Shown here piece by piece: positions 7,113-14,538 of a DNA stretch of 28,677 nucleotides. The notes under the pieces are model-generated. The model searched no databases. It had not been told where the DNA came from and worked only from the letters and a program-made list of their open reading frames with translations. Source of the DNA: a virus. The translations under genes and the position numbers were made by a program. The stretch's first letter is position 1. Each line of letters begins with the position of its first letter. The stretch lies in IMG/VR virus record IMGVR_UViG_3300047563_000087, positions 1 to 28,677 of that record, one strand, 5' to 3'.

Positions 7113-9503
7113 TCACCTTGGTCCAAAGGACTGCGAACCAGTTGGCGCATGCGCTGCGGCAGCACGTCCTGGAATGCTTGGGTCAACACGACCGTTAAGA
7201 TTGATGCTCAGGCCTGAGACTGCGCTGCTAATTGCGCTGCTCAAAATGCCTGCAGCTGTTTGCGCTCCAGAAACAATACCATCACGCAATGTTGGTTGGG
7301 CGTTTGCAGCGCCTTGCGTCAATCCAGTTTGAATAGGTGTCCGGATGTCGTCGGTTTTCCCAATGGCAGGATGTGAGTCCAGTTCCTTTTGGGTTGCTGC
7401 ATCAGAGAGTTTACGATTCTGTTGATCTTTTTCCGTAAGAGGCTTTTGCTCAAAATACTTGTGCCAGAATGCAGTTTGGTCTGCAATCTCTTTCTCGCTC
7501 TTTGTATCGAGTGCTTTCTTGCTGTCACCAAATATGGATGAATATGCACTTTTTGCTTCAGTTGAAATTACTGAAGAAGCATTCTTGAAGAATTCACCGA
7601 TCGTTTGCTGTGGGCCTTCTTGACGATCACGATCTTTGAACTTGTTCTTGTTCTGGCTATCGGCAATTTCAGCATTCAGCCTTGCGCTTGCAATCGTTTG
7701 GCTATCGATTAGCGAAGTTCCAGTTGCTTTCTTCATCGCAAAGTTCGCAGCAGCTGCTGTTGCTCCAAGCGCAAGCAAAGGCGCAATCGCTGAAGTACCA
7801 GCAACAGATACGCCAGACAGAGCTGTCGTTGCAGCAGCACCTTCCGCGACTATACCAGCGCCGCCTGCTGCCGCACCTGTTGCCTCTGCAGCCGTTGCAG
7901 CCGTACCAGCGGCAGCGCCTCCACCACCGAATATGCTGGAAAGGCCGCCCCAAGCCCAGCCAGCTGCCTTTAGCGAAGCGATAACGCTAATCAAACCAGC
8001 GCCGCCCAAAAGGCCGCCAGCCGCAACCTTTCCGGTTGTGCCGTTATTGGTAACGAATTGCGCAACGCTGCTGAGCGAACCAGACACAGCATCAAGAGCA
8101 GGAATGAAGATGTCCTTCAAAGACGTTGCAGCCTGTCCCAATGAGTTCTCCCATTGGGACTCAACTGTTGCGATTGCGACATTGGTGCTGTTCTTCATTG
8201 CTTCTTTGATGAAGCCTGAATCGGTCCTCATATTCGGATCTAGACCAGTGTCTGTTTCGCGCTTTAGCTCAAGACGTTTGTTCAGCAGCTCTGAGAAGAT
8301 TGCATCTTTACGAGCTGAGAATCCCAACTTGTTCAACCAAACGCCGACAGCCTCAGCATTGTTTACGTCAACACCCTTCTTTTCAAGAGCAGGAATGACC
8401 TTGTCAAGAACATACTTGAGCGGATTAGACGTGATAAGCTGTGCGTCGTTTGCGACGTATGATTGGCCATACATCTTGCGACCTTTGCTGTCGCTGCCAG
8501 TTTGAACGCGCTCAATATGTCCCAATCCAAGATCAACAAGCGCCGCCTTGGCTTGGGCTGATGCTTGACCGCTCAAGCCCTTGATTAGTTGGTTAATGCC
8601 TGCACCTGCACGGTCTGGCCCAATTTCACGAGCCAGAATTGCAGAAGACATGAAGCCTTCGTCGCTCAACGTCAAACGCGAAGCACCAAGATTTCGATCC
8701 ATCGTACGGATTGCGTCTGCGTCAAGCATTTTGCCGCCGCGCATACCCAACCGCACCATGATGTCAATCATGTGGTCAAATTTAGCAGTGTCGATTTGGC
8801 CTGTCTTTTTGTCGATAATGCGGCCAGTTGAGTCTGCGACTTTAACAGCCTGCTCGGCAAGGTGAACAGCATCTTCTGCAGACTTGCCTTGAGACATGTA
8901 CAAATCTGCAAGCCGCATTGAACGTTCGGAAAGCTCAATGCCGTGAGCAGCATTAAGTTGGCCTGTTGCAGGATCCTTCCCAGACATCAAGGTGTTTTCT
9001 GTCATCATGCTCTTCATCTGAGCAATGGTGAAAGAAGGATTTTCCTTAGACATTCGAGCGGCAGCTTCTTCGATTGCCTTCTCGTTGTCTTTACCAACTT
9101 GCGCAAGGGTCAGATTGACGTTGCTTTTGTCAGCGTCTTCCATGCCCTTAGACATGCCATGAATAACAGCATGGGTGATAGTTACAATCGCGGAATGAAT
9201 GATCATTCCTTTTGCGACTTCCCAAGCGGTCGGGCCGCCAAAGCTAGCGCCGCCTCCACCGCCTGGGCTTTTGGGTGGGCCTTGGATTCCGCTTGCAGAC
9301 TTCTTCAAGACGTTGAGCTTTTCGTTTGCGCGGTCAACAGAATTGATAAAGCTCTCCAACCCACGCGACTTCACATTGATATCGATGCCTTGCGACAAAG
9401 CCTTAAGGGCCTTGTTCAAATCAGAAGCAGCACGATTGATCTTTGCCATTTTCGGCGAAGCATCGTCTTGTACTGTCATCTGTGCAAGTGCGATAAAGCT
9501 CAT
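7113..9503 (-). CDS. Tail tape measure protein
   Basis: This 796-residue protein is the longest in the tail module. It starts at ATG 9503, overlapping the TGA of the frameshifted chaperone product (ATGA). It sets tail length and is thought to form a channel during DNA entry. The N-terminal region has amphipathic helices (SDLNKALKALSQGIDI, FINSVDRANEKLNVLK). The middle has Gly/Ala-rich hydrophobic stretches (about residues 490-620, for example GKVAAGGLLGGAGLISVIAS and SAIAPLLALGATAAAANFAM) that may insert into the host membrane. The C-terminus has an Ala-rich helical segment. Position after the chaperone frameshift and before the gpN-like gene is diagnostic. The large plus-strand frame over 7636-8505 is a shadow of its Ala-rich part. 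Confidence 0.9.
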   Translation of the reverse strand: MSFIALAQMTVQDDASPKMAKINRAASDLNKALKALSQGIDINVKSRGLESFINSVDRANEKLNVLKKSASGIQGPPKSPGGGGGASFGGPTAWEVAKGMIIHSAIVTITHAVIHGMSKGMEDADKSNVNLTLAQVGKDNEKAIEEAAARMSKENPSFTIAQMKSMMTENTLMSGKDPATGQLNAAHGIELSERSMRLADLYMSQGKSAEDAVHLAEQAVKVADSTGRIIDKKTGQIDTAKFDHMIDIMVRLGMRGGKMLDADAIRTMDRNLGASRLTLSDEGFMSSAILAREIGPDRAGAGINQLIKGLSGQASAQAKAALVDLGLGHIERVQTGSDSKGRKMYGQSYVANDAQLITSNPLKYVLDKVIPALEKKGVDVNNAEAVGVWLNKLGFSARKDAIFSELLNKRLELKRETDTGLDPNMRTDSGFIKEAMKNSTNVAIATVESQWENSLGQAATSLKDIFIPALDAVSGSLSSVAQFVTNNGTTGKVAAGGLLGGAGLISVIASLKAAGWAWGGLSSIFGGGGAAAGTAATAAEATGAAAGGAGIVAEGAAATTALSGVSVAGTSAIAPLLALGATAAAANFAMKKATGTSLIDSQTIASARLNAEIADSQNKNKFKDRDRQEGPQQTIGEFFKNASSVISTEAKSAYSSIFGDSKKALDTKSEKEIADQTAFWHKYFEQKPLTEKDQQNRKLSDAATQKELDSHPAIGKTDDIRTPIQTGLTQGAANAQPTLRDGIVSGAQTAAGILSSAISSAVSGLSINLNGRVDPSIPGRAAAAHAPTGSQSFGPR

Positions 9504-10257
9504 TTCAATTCCATTCGGGCCAGTTTAACTTTGAGCTCAAATTCTTTATGGTGTGTATCTCTAAAGCGAGCAAGTCTAAGAGCAGCAACCTTCAGCGGAA
9601 CATATCGAACATCAGCGCCATTGCTGGAGTGATATTCATAATCGGCAATTCTTTGGGAAAGAGTTGCCGTCAGTTCAAAAAACTTGGCGCAACATCTCGC
9701 ATTATCCCAACGCCATCCCCAACAGTAAGCGCATCAACTGCCCAGCTTGGCAAGGCGAGCATTCCTGCAGGACGAGCAACAGTTTCAATCAGCTTCAAAG
9801 TTTTCATCAGTTGATTTTCTTCAACCAAAACCATTTCAAGCTCGCCATAAGTATTGGCCAGAAATTCAATTTCTTCAATAGGCTTTGCGTTTCCGAACTT
9901 AAGCGGCGTCGCAAGACGATAGACGATCGACTTTGATGTTCCATCATTATCGCTTGGGCTAACGATCTTGCCTGATGGTGATCCATCCTCAATAGCTGCT
10001 TCACTGAGTTGCTTACCAGTCTTAAATGGAAGCTGCTGAATTGACGCATCTGTAAGCGCCGCAGTCTTATCTCCATTCACAAGAACAACTTGTCCCTTCA
10101 TCGCAACACGACGAAGATTGACTTGGAACTTTGAATTTTCTGCAGATGCTTCAGTTGCGTAGTTCGCAAATTTCTTGAAATTGATAGGAGAGATTTTTGC
10201 CTGAGCGTACACGACATCATCAATCGTGACAGGCGAAACGAGGTCAATGGTTTTCAT
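9500..10257 (-). CDS. Frameshifted tail assembly chaperone (TAC-T), 252 residues, by -1 ribosomal frameshifting
   Basis: If ribosomes slip -1 at TTTTTTG (9676-9682), reading continues past the chaperone stop into a frame that stays open for 58 codons. It starts ELTATLSQRIADYEYHSSNG, includes AALRLARFRDTHHKEFELKV and ends MELK at TGA 9500-9502, overlapping the tape-measure ATG. The span of 758 bases plus one re-read base makes exactly 253 codons. In lambda (G/GT), Mu and many other phages the minor frameshift product carries a T domain that recruits tube subunits while the chaperone coats the tape measure. The extension fills the otherwise empty 166 bases before the tape measure and is rich in basic residues, like other T domains. 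Efficiency cannot be judged from sequence. Confidence 0.85.
9643..9682 (-). promoter_or_regulatory. Programmed -1 frameshift signal: slippery heptamer plus stem-loop
   Basis: On the minus strand the zero-frame codons are AGT TTT TTG AAC TGA, giving the canonical heptamer T TTT TTG at 9682-9676. The zero-frame TGA lies in the 6-base spacer (9675-9670). A stem-loop follows at 9669-9643: CGGCAACTCTTT, loop CCC, AAAGAATTGCCG, with 11 of 12 positions paired (one C-A mismatch). Slippery site, spacer and hairpin have the standard arrangement for -1 frameshifting. Confidence 0.87.
9670..10257 (-). CDS. Tail assembly chaperone (TAC), Mu gp41-like position
   Basis: The ATG at 10257 (195 residues) is preferred over a TTG at 10305 that lies inside a hairpin. 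The opening MKTIDLVSPVTIDDVVYAQA and the later block RLATPLKFGNAKPIEEIEFL, ending VGDGVGIMRDVAPSFLN, both look like the 'l..Pi..dg..i.el.l' and 'l...D...l.....FL' ends of Mu-type chaperones, so the protein may hold two related halves. It is larger than the roughly 100 residues of Mu gp41. Chaperones of this class bind the tape measure in the cytoplasm and are absent from the virion. The gene lies between tube and tape measure and carries the frameshift site in its last codons, which makes the role secure even though sequence similarity is weak. Confidence 0.8.
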   Translation of the reverse strand: MKTIDLVSPVTIDDVVYAQAKISPINFKKFANYATEASAENSKFQVNLRRVAMKGQVVLVNGDKTAALTDASIQQLPFKTGKQLSEAAIEDGSPSGKIVSPSDNDGTSKSIVYRLATPLKFGNAKPIEEIEFLANTYGELEMVLVEENQLMKTLKLIETVARPAGMLALPSWAVDALTVGDGVGIMRDVAPSFLN

Positions 10258-10280
10258 TTGTTTTCCGTTTTTCCGTTGTG

Positions 10281-10316
10281 CTGGGTGGTGGGAGTATCGC
10301 GGCAACCACCACCCAG
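10281..10316 (-). other. RNA hairpin between tube and chaperone genes
   Basis: A perfect 11-base inverted repeat, CTGGGTGGTGG and CCACCACCCAG, encloses a 14-base loop. On the minus-strand transcript it lies about 47 bases after the tube stop and 23 bases before the chaperone ATG. No U-run follows, so it is not a standard intrinsic terminator. It could protect the 3' end of tube mRNA or limit chaperone expression. Confidence 0.7.
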
Positions 10317-10363
10317 ACTATACCCTTTCCGCCCAACGGAGAAAAGCTAAAAGGGCATTTTAG

Positions 10364-10783
10364 TTAGGCAGCGATAAGACCGCCAGTTGGCAAGAGTTCG
10401 TCAATAGACAGGAAGGTCATCTTCATGTCAACTTGGTGCGTATCGCTTTGCGTATCGCCAGTTGAATTGCCGTTGATGCCAGTGAACACATCGCCATTCA
10501 GATATTCAATCTGGATGTCAACAGCCGCACAGCCCTGATAGTAAGAGAGCGGAATGCGGATGTCGCGGATCACCTTCAGCTCCATAAGGGCTGAGTCCTG
10601 AACGCGCTTGACGTAGCCGCCAGGAAGCATTTCGGACTTGTGATCGCAGGCACGAATGGTTGGAAGGTCATTCGTTGCGAGCTTGTGACTGATTGGGCCA
10701 ATCTTCAAATTGCGATCGCAATCGTTGAAGGTCATCAAGATGTTCTTGACGCCAATGATGTTAGAGCAGGGATTGATAGCCAT
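10364..10783 (-). CDS. Tail tube protein (Mu gpM-like)
   Basis: This 139-residue protein starts at ATG 10783 behind GAAGGAAATAACC, 16 bases after the sheath stop. The size, the mixed beta pattern (DSALMELKVIRDIRIPLSYY, AAVDIQIEYLNGDVFTGING, HQVDMKMTFLSIDELLPTGG) and the place right after the sheath and before the chaperone identify the inner tube subunit, which stacks as hexamers around the tape measure. Mu gpM is slightly shorter. The N-terminal half has Cys at positions 6, 22 and 46. A strong hairpin follows the gene, which may matter because this protein is needed in many copies. Confidence 0.8.
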   Translation of the reverse strand: MAINPCSNIIGVKNILMTFNDCDRNLKIGPISHKLATNDLPTIRACDHKSEMLPGGYVKRVQDSALMELKVIRDIRIPLSYYQGCAAVDIQIEYLNGDVFTGINGNSTGDTQSDTHQVDMKMTFLSIDELLPTGGLIAA

Positions 10784-10799
10784 TGGTTATTTCCTTCAA

Positions 10800-12302
10800 T
10801 TAGCGGTTGCAGTTATCGAGCATCGATGGCACCAAGGTGGTGGCGATGTTGCCGATGCGTGTTGGCGGGATGTAACGGATTGTCAAGTGCAACTTATTTG
10901 GGTTGCCTTGGCAAGGCGGCATAACGTCGCTGTCGGTCTGGAGAACGATGTCGCTGTCGATGTTCTTGAATTCAGAGAACAGAACGCCAACCTGATCCTT
11001 TGCCCAAGCGCGGATGCTGGCGAGCAGCAAGCGCGGATTGGTTCCGAACACGCCCTTCTTGATGTCGGTGTTCTTGGTGAACAACCCAAGGCCAGCATAT
11101 TCATCAAGTTTCGTTGCAAGGCTGATGCCAGTGCTTGCAGCAAGGCGACGAGAGCTTGCATCGCGGAAGGTTGCATTCGGGCGACCGTTTGCATCGTACA
11201 GATAGTTGGTGACGTCGTTGGTGACGTATGGATTGGTGTAAGTACCAACGCCACCGCCCAATGGCAAGGTCACGACGAAGCCAGCTGCGCGCAACTGGTT
11301 CTGCTCGTCAAAAGTCCAAGGCGAGGTGCAAGAAGAAGGTTGCTTCAAGCAAGAAAGCACGCCATTCAGTCGGCCCTGAATTGAGAGCTCGGGATTGTCG
11401 CAAGAAGAGCAGCAAGACAATGCGCCATAAGCAGCAACCTTCAACCAACCAGCCATTGGGTCAGATGCATTCTGAGCAATGACAGACATCGTTGGAGAGT
11501 TGGTTGCAGAAGCAAGCACAGCTCCAAGCGAGCCTTGCGAATAGCCATAAGCATGACCAAAGCACATGGGCAAGTTGCAATCCCACTTGGTTGCGAGATA
11601 ATCATTCCAGCCCTTTTTCACAGCAGCATCTGGCGACAGCGAGATGAAGCAAGAATAGCAGCAGGTGCCAATGGCGCTTTCGTAATTGATAACAGCAGGT
11701 GCGCCAGCGCCGACGACAGTTTGAGCCTGCGTAACAGTTACGCCAGCAGGTGCCCAGTTTGCGCGGCCAGTCCAGTTATAGATGGCGTTAAGCGAATTGC
11801 CGATAACACCAGCATTCTTTGCAGTCAGCGTGATAACGCCAGCAGCAACTGCGACAGTGTATGGGAAGCTCGCAGGAATTGCAGCAGCAAGATTTGCAGC
11901 AATCGTCGTTGCAGTATCGCCCAATGTAACAGGAACAGACACAGAATAATCGCCATCGATCATGAACAGATCGGCAACGCCATCAGAAGTCGCAGGGCCA
12001 GTAACAGTGAGCGTGTAAGCAGCAACAACAGCCCCAACAGGGTCGGCGCGGCCAATAGCATACAACTCAATGTTGTTCGGGCACTGGCAGAAGATTTTCT
12101 TGAGCGACTCTGCCAAAATGCTGCCAGCGCCAAACTGCGTGTCAACATTGCGGAGGCTCGTTACAGGAACGACTGTGTCAGCAGTCACACCAGTACCAGT
12201 GAATTGGCCTTCAACCAGCACTCGGCACTTGCCGCCGAAATAGTTGAGGCTTGGATCGATGCAGAGGCTAACAAAGCCATCAGCCAAAACGTCTTGTGCC
12301 AT
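10800..12302 (-). CDS. Contractile tail sheath protein (Mu gpL-like)
   Basis: This 500-residue protein starts at ATG 12302 behind AAGGATTAAAATA. Length matches Mu gpL (about 495 residues), and it lies between a DUF2635-like gene and the tube as in Mu-like phages. The N-terminal domain has the typical early strands (VLADGFVSLCIDPSL, GKCRVLVEGQFTGTG). A middle Ig-like segment contains AYTLTVTGPATSDGVADLFM and TIAANLAAAIPASFPYTVAV, the motif seen in sheath insertion domains. The C-terminal part (NPRLLLASIRAWAKDQVGVL, KLHLTIRYIPPTRIGNIATT) resembles the conserved sheath core that makes the inter-subunit mesh. Unusual Cys pairs occur: FCQCPN, IGTCCYSCF, LSCCSSCDN. The sheath contracts to drive the tube through the envelope. 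Confidence 0.9.
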   Translation of the reverse strand: MAQDVLADGFVSLCIDPSLNYFGGKCRVLVEGQFTGTGVTADTVVPVTSLRNVDTQFGAGSILAESLKKIFCQCPNNIELYAIGRADPVGAVVAAYTLTVTGPATSDGVADLFMIDGDYSVSVPVTLGDTATTIAANLAAAIPASFPYTVAVAAGVITLTAKNAGVIGNSLNAIYNWTGRANWAPAGVTVTQAQTVVGAGAPAVINYESAIGTCCYSCFISLSPDAAVKKGWNDYLATKWDCNLPMCFGHAYGYSQGSLGAVLASATNSPTMSVIAQNASDPMAGWLKVAAYGALSCCSSCDNPELSIQGRLNGVLSCLKQPSSCTSPWTFDEQNQLRAAGFVVTLPLGGGVGTYTNPYVTNDVTNYLYDANGRPNATFRDASSRRLAASTGISLATKLDEYAGLGLFTKNTDIKKGVFGTNPRLLLASIRAWAKDQVGVLFSEFKNIDSDIVLQTDSDVMPPCQGNPNKLHLTIRYIPPTRIGNIATTLVPSMLDNCNR

Positions 12303-12306
12303 TATT

Positions 12307-12537
12307 TTAATCCTTATTGATTAGAGTTGCGTTGGGGTCTTGAGGAACTTTCACCGACAAATTGATCGGCGCTTTTGCAGGCTTCGGTTCCTGCATGATT
12401 TCGATGTCTTTGTGAACATCGATCAACCGTTGAATGTATTCGCTGGGTTGAACTTTGATGTAAGCATCATTTGGGATGAATGCTCCAGTAGGTGAGACGC
12501 GAGCAATTCGCCCCTCTTTTGCTTTTACATAAATCAT
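12307..12537 (-). CDS. Small tail-module protein, DUF2635-like (Mu gp38 position)
   Basis: The ATG at 12537 behind GGAGTGAAA is preferred over a TTG at 12552, giving 76 residues. The start MIYVKAKEGRIARVSPTGAF with later KVQPSEYIQRLIDVHKDIEI follows the DUF2635 pattern of a 'm.vkP..G..v..P..g..lp' strand followed by 'V....yw.rrl.dGdv'. In Mu-like prophages a DUF2635 gene sits just before the sheath, as here. The end (PKPAKAPINLSVKVPQDP) is Lys/Pro-rich and probably flexible. No biochemical role is established. Confidence 0.65.
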   Translation of the reverse strand: MIYVKAKEGRIARVSPTGAFIPNDAYIKVQPSEYIQRLIDVHKDIEIMQEPKPAKAPINLSVKVPQDPNATLINKD

Positions 12538-12539
12538 TT

Positions 12540-13085
12540 TCACTCCAAGCAAATTTCAGGATTTGGATTTAGACAGAAAGTCAAAATGTCTATTGCTTTT
12601 CCATCGGTGTCATCAGTGACCGGATCACACCAGTCATAGATATGAGAGAAGGTGAATGTGATGCAAGATGCGACCGCTGTGCTATCACATTGAAGAGCAA
12701 CGTATTGGAATGTTCCGCCGCTCGGACTCACCCAATTCGTGATGAAGTGCAAGAGCTTGTCTCGCAGCGTCTCATAGTCAAAGTATGAATAGAAAGGAGA
12801 CTCACTTCCATCAGAGCGTTTGTACTTTTGCTTTTCAAACCAGAATTCGATGATGAATTGATCCTCAATCTTGATTGTCGATCGTGGGATGTTGTTCTGG
12901 TTCTTTTCCTTAACCAAGGCAACACAACAAAGCGGCAACTTTGGCATGTTCACAGAGCTGATTGGTTCAATTTCTGAGACTGCCAAGCAGCGTCCGCCAA
13001 GTTCTGGGAACCAGGTTTTAATGGCTGCTGCAAGCTCAGGCAGCACCGGAAGCCCACTTAGCGATAGCTCTTGGGACTGTTGCAT
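12540..13085 (-). CDS. Putative tail terminator / neck protein
   Basis: This 181-residue protein starts at ATG 13085 behind AGAAGG and overlaps the end of the HK97-gp10-like gene by 50 bases. The sequence runs from a helix (LPELAAAIKTWFPELGG) to a strand with PLCCVALVKEKNQ, the charged strand TIKIEDQFIIEFWFEKQKYK, a helix YETLRDKLLHFITNWVSP and the closing strands TFQYVALQCDS and ASCITFTFSHIYDWCDP. Helix-sheet-helix-sheet proteins of this size at this place, between gp10-like and sheath genes, usually cap the tube and join it to the neck. Family identity is not certain. A general neck protein is the alternative. Confidence 0.55.
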   Translation of the reverse strand: MQQSQELSLSGLPVLPELAAAIKTWFPELGGRCLAVSEIEPISSVNMPKLPLCCVALVKEKNQNNIPRSTIKIEDQFIIEFWFEKQKYKRSDGSESPFYSYFDYETLRDKLLHFITNWVSPSGGTFQYVALQCDSTAVASCITFTFSHIYDWCDPVTDDTDGKAIDILTFCLNPNPEICLE

Positions 13086-13431
13086 TCGCCATGCCTTCTG
13101 TTAGGGCTTCGTTGAACAATTTTCTTGCAGCCATGCGTGAGGTGCCATTCTGCAAATATCCAGCATATGGCGCTGAAGATCCGATTGTAAGAGTATCGCC
13201 AGCAATTTCGTAATTCGTTGTTGAAAGGAGCAGGCCTGTTTGTCGTGCTGGATATTCTCCAGGAGCAGAAGCTCTGTTGCGCTTTGCGTATATGCGGCCA
13301 GATTTCTCAGAAGCAACACCACGCATAAAAGCATACACAGAATTGCGCCCAACATTGTCAAGCCATTCGTGCTCTGCAGCTCGATCAACCATCGCATGAA
13401 AAGGATTTACAAGCGCAACAGAGAACTTCAC
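13036..13431 (-). CDS. HK97 gp10-like neck/tail completion protein
   Basis: This 131-residue protein has a GTG start overlapping the preceding TGA (GTGA), with AAGG upstream. The C-terminal part IGSSAPYAGYLQNGTSRMAA followed by RKLFNEALTEGM matches the HK97-gp10 signature 'n.a.YA.ylEfGTskm.arPFl..al'. An earlier ASEKSGRIYAKRNRASAPGE and the ARQTGLLLSTTNYEIAGDTL strand also fit. Members bind at the head-tail interface and help finish the tail. The neighbours (head closure upstream, putative terminator downstream) agree. Confidence 0.8.
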   Translation of the reverse strand: MKFSVALVNPFHAMVDRAAEHEWLDNVGRNSVYAFMRGVASEKSGRIYAKRNRASAPGEYPARQTGLLLSTTNYEIAGDTLTIGSSAPYAGYLQNGTSRMAARKLFNEALTEGMANATVPRAIAKWASGAA

Positions 13432-13889
13432 AGGTCAATACCTTCTGGCAATTCCATCGCAGGATCGAAGATTTTTTCTGTAGCAAGCAGCTGCGGCTGA
13501 ATTGCACTGTCAGAACGCTCCCACAAACGGGCATTGATGCGTGTATAAGGGTCGTCCTCAGTTGCGCTCGTTACCTTATACCAGCGTGGGCTGCTCTTGC
13601 GCCGCTCTTCATAAATCCAAGCAGCCATAGAGATGTTGATCTCACGACGCGAACGGATAGTAATTTTGTGAGTTGGGGTGTTTGACTTTTGATTCGACTC
13701 ATAACCATCACGCGTCATGATAGAAGAGTTAACAGTTGTGTCGATTGCTTCGATATTCGCCCACGACTTAGCAATACCTTGGCGCGTCAAGCGCATCATC
13801 CCATTGTCATCGATCACGTCATCCTGACTGCACAGGATAATGCGATTGCGCATTTCAGAAATAACACTGCGTGTTGAGTAGAAGAACAT
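13428..13889 (-). CDS. Head closure / head-tail joining protein
   Basis: The ATG at 13889 overlaps the connector stop (TGATG) with AGGA upstream. A longer TTG form from 13916 is less likely. The 153-residue protein reads RLTRQGIAKSWANIEAID, then THKITIRSRREINISMAAWI and RWYKVTSATEDDPYTRINAR, which resembles the 'w.d......a.v' plus 'i.iRyr..i.....i.~~g~.y~I..v.....~r~l.l' layout of head-tail joining proteins (SPP1 gp16/HK97 gp7 type). Such proteins form a ring under the connector and keep DNA inside the head. Assignment rests on this pattern and on gene order. Confidence 0.68.
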   Translation of the reverse strand: MFFYSTRSVISEMRNRIILCSQDDVIDDNGMMRLTRQGIAKSWANIEAIDTTVNSSIMTRDGYESNQKSNTPTHKITIRSRREINISMAAWIYEERRKSSPRWYKVTSATEDDPYTRINARLWERSDSAIQPQLLATEKIFDPAMELPEGIDL

Positions 13890-14527
13890 CAGTAGTCTAT
13901 CCTGAATTTGCGCCAAAGCTCAACAGCGCCAGAAGCCCAAGCAACATCGTTCGTTCCGCCGACGCCAGAGTTGGTTCCGCGAATTGGGGTGCGGCTTGCC
14001 AACATCGTTACAAGTTCGTCGCCAGTGTTTTGAACAGACCAAGCAATGTACTTTAGGCAGCCAAGTTTGATCATCGCAGGAATATCATCAACGCACTTGA
14101 AGCCTGTACGATAGCGCAGCTCAAGACCGGAATTTGTTCCGCAGGTGTTGCAGCATTCCGCATCCCACTGCTGCGCAGGCAACTTGACCTTATAGTCGTT
14201 CACAGTTTGGGCTGTTCCGCGAGCAGCGTGCCCTGCCCAATACACAATCCCGTCATAAACGCGATGCTTAAGACGATAGGTCATAAATCGCCGCGAATAG
14301 TTGCGTGGCTCTCCATCCCCAGCAACGCGCTCTTCAACTTGACGCAATGGGCCCAAGATCATGCCTGTAAACATCTCGGCAGCTTCAACCGCAGCTGCAC
14401 GATAGATCTCCATCTGCTCGTCAGTCACAGATGCAATGTCGTCGGTCTTTGTGTGTGATCGAATGAGATCCATCGACAGCCAATCTTCGACTGAGAACTT
14501 CTCATTCTTTGTGAGGTCTGGAAGCAT
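13889..14527 (-). CDS. Head-tail connector (adaptor) protein
   Basis: The ATG at 14527 behind GGAGCAATA is chosen over GTG 14545, giving 212 residues. An N-terminal helical half (SVEDWLSMDLIRSHTKTDDI, QMEIYRAAAVEAAEMFTGMI) is the pattern of gp6-type connectors, whose opening reads 't..dlk..lri....dd..l...i.aA...ie...g'. The distal part contains PAMIKLGCLKYIAWSVQNTG, typical of the last helix, and a Cys cluster ECCNTCGTNSGLELRYRTGF. It would sit as a ring on the portal. Neighbours are the Ig-like protein upstream and the joining protein downstream. A direct family match was not testable here. Confidence 0.68.
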   Translation of the reverse strand: MLPDLTKNEKFSVEDWLSMDLIRSHTKTDDIASVTDEQMEIYRAAAVEAAEMFTGMILGPLRQVEERVAGDGEPRNYSRRFMTYRLKHRVYDGIVYWAGHAARGTAQTVNDYKVKLPAQQWDAECCNTCGTNSGLELRYRTGFKCVDDIPAMIKLGCLKYIAWSVQNTGDELVTMLASRTPIRGTNSGVGGTNDVAWASGAVELWRKFRIDY

Positions 14528-14538
14528 TATTGCTCCAA

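Noticed and set aside
7636-8505. Long plus-strand open frame (289 codons) over the tape-measure gene
   Set aside because: It is the complement of an Ala/Gly-rich coding stretch, giving Pro/Ala runs. It has no ribosome binding site, and it lies wholly inside a well-supported gene on the other strand.
10258-10363. Possible promoter (TATAGT) between tube and chaperone genes
   Set aside because: No -35 box at suitable spacing. The sequence is better explained by the hairpin.
11535-12320. Plus-strand open frame (261 codons) over the sheath gene
   Set aside because: Antisense to a confident sheath gene, and its composition (Arg/Ser/Asn) is typical of a shadow frame.
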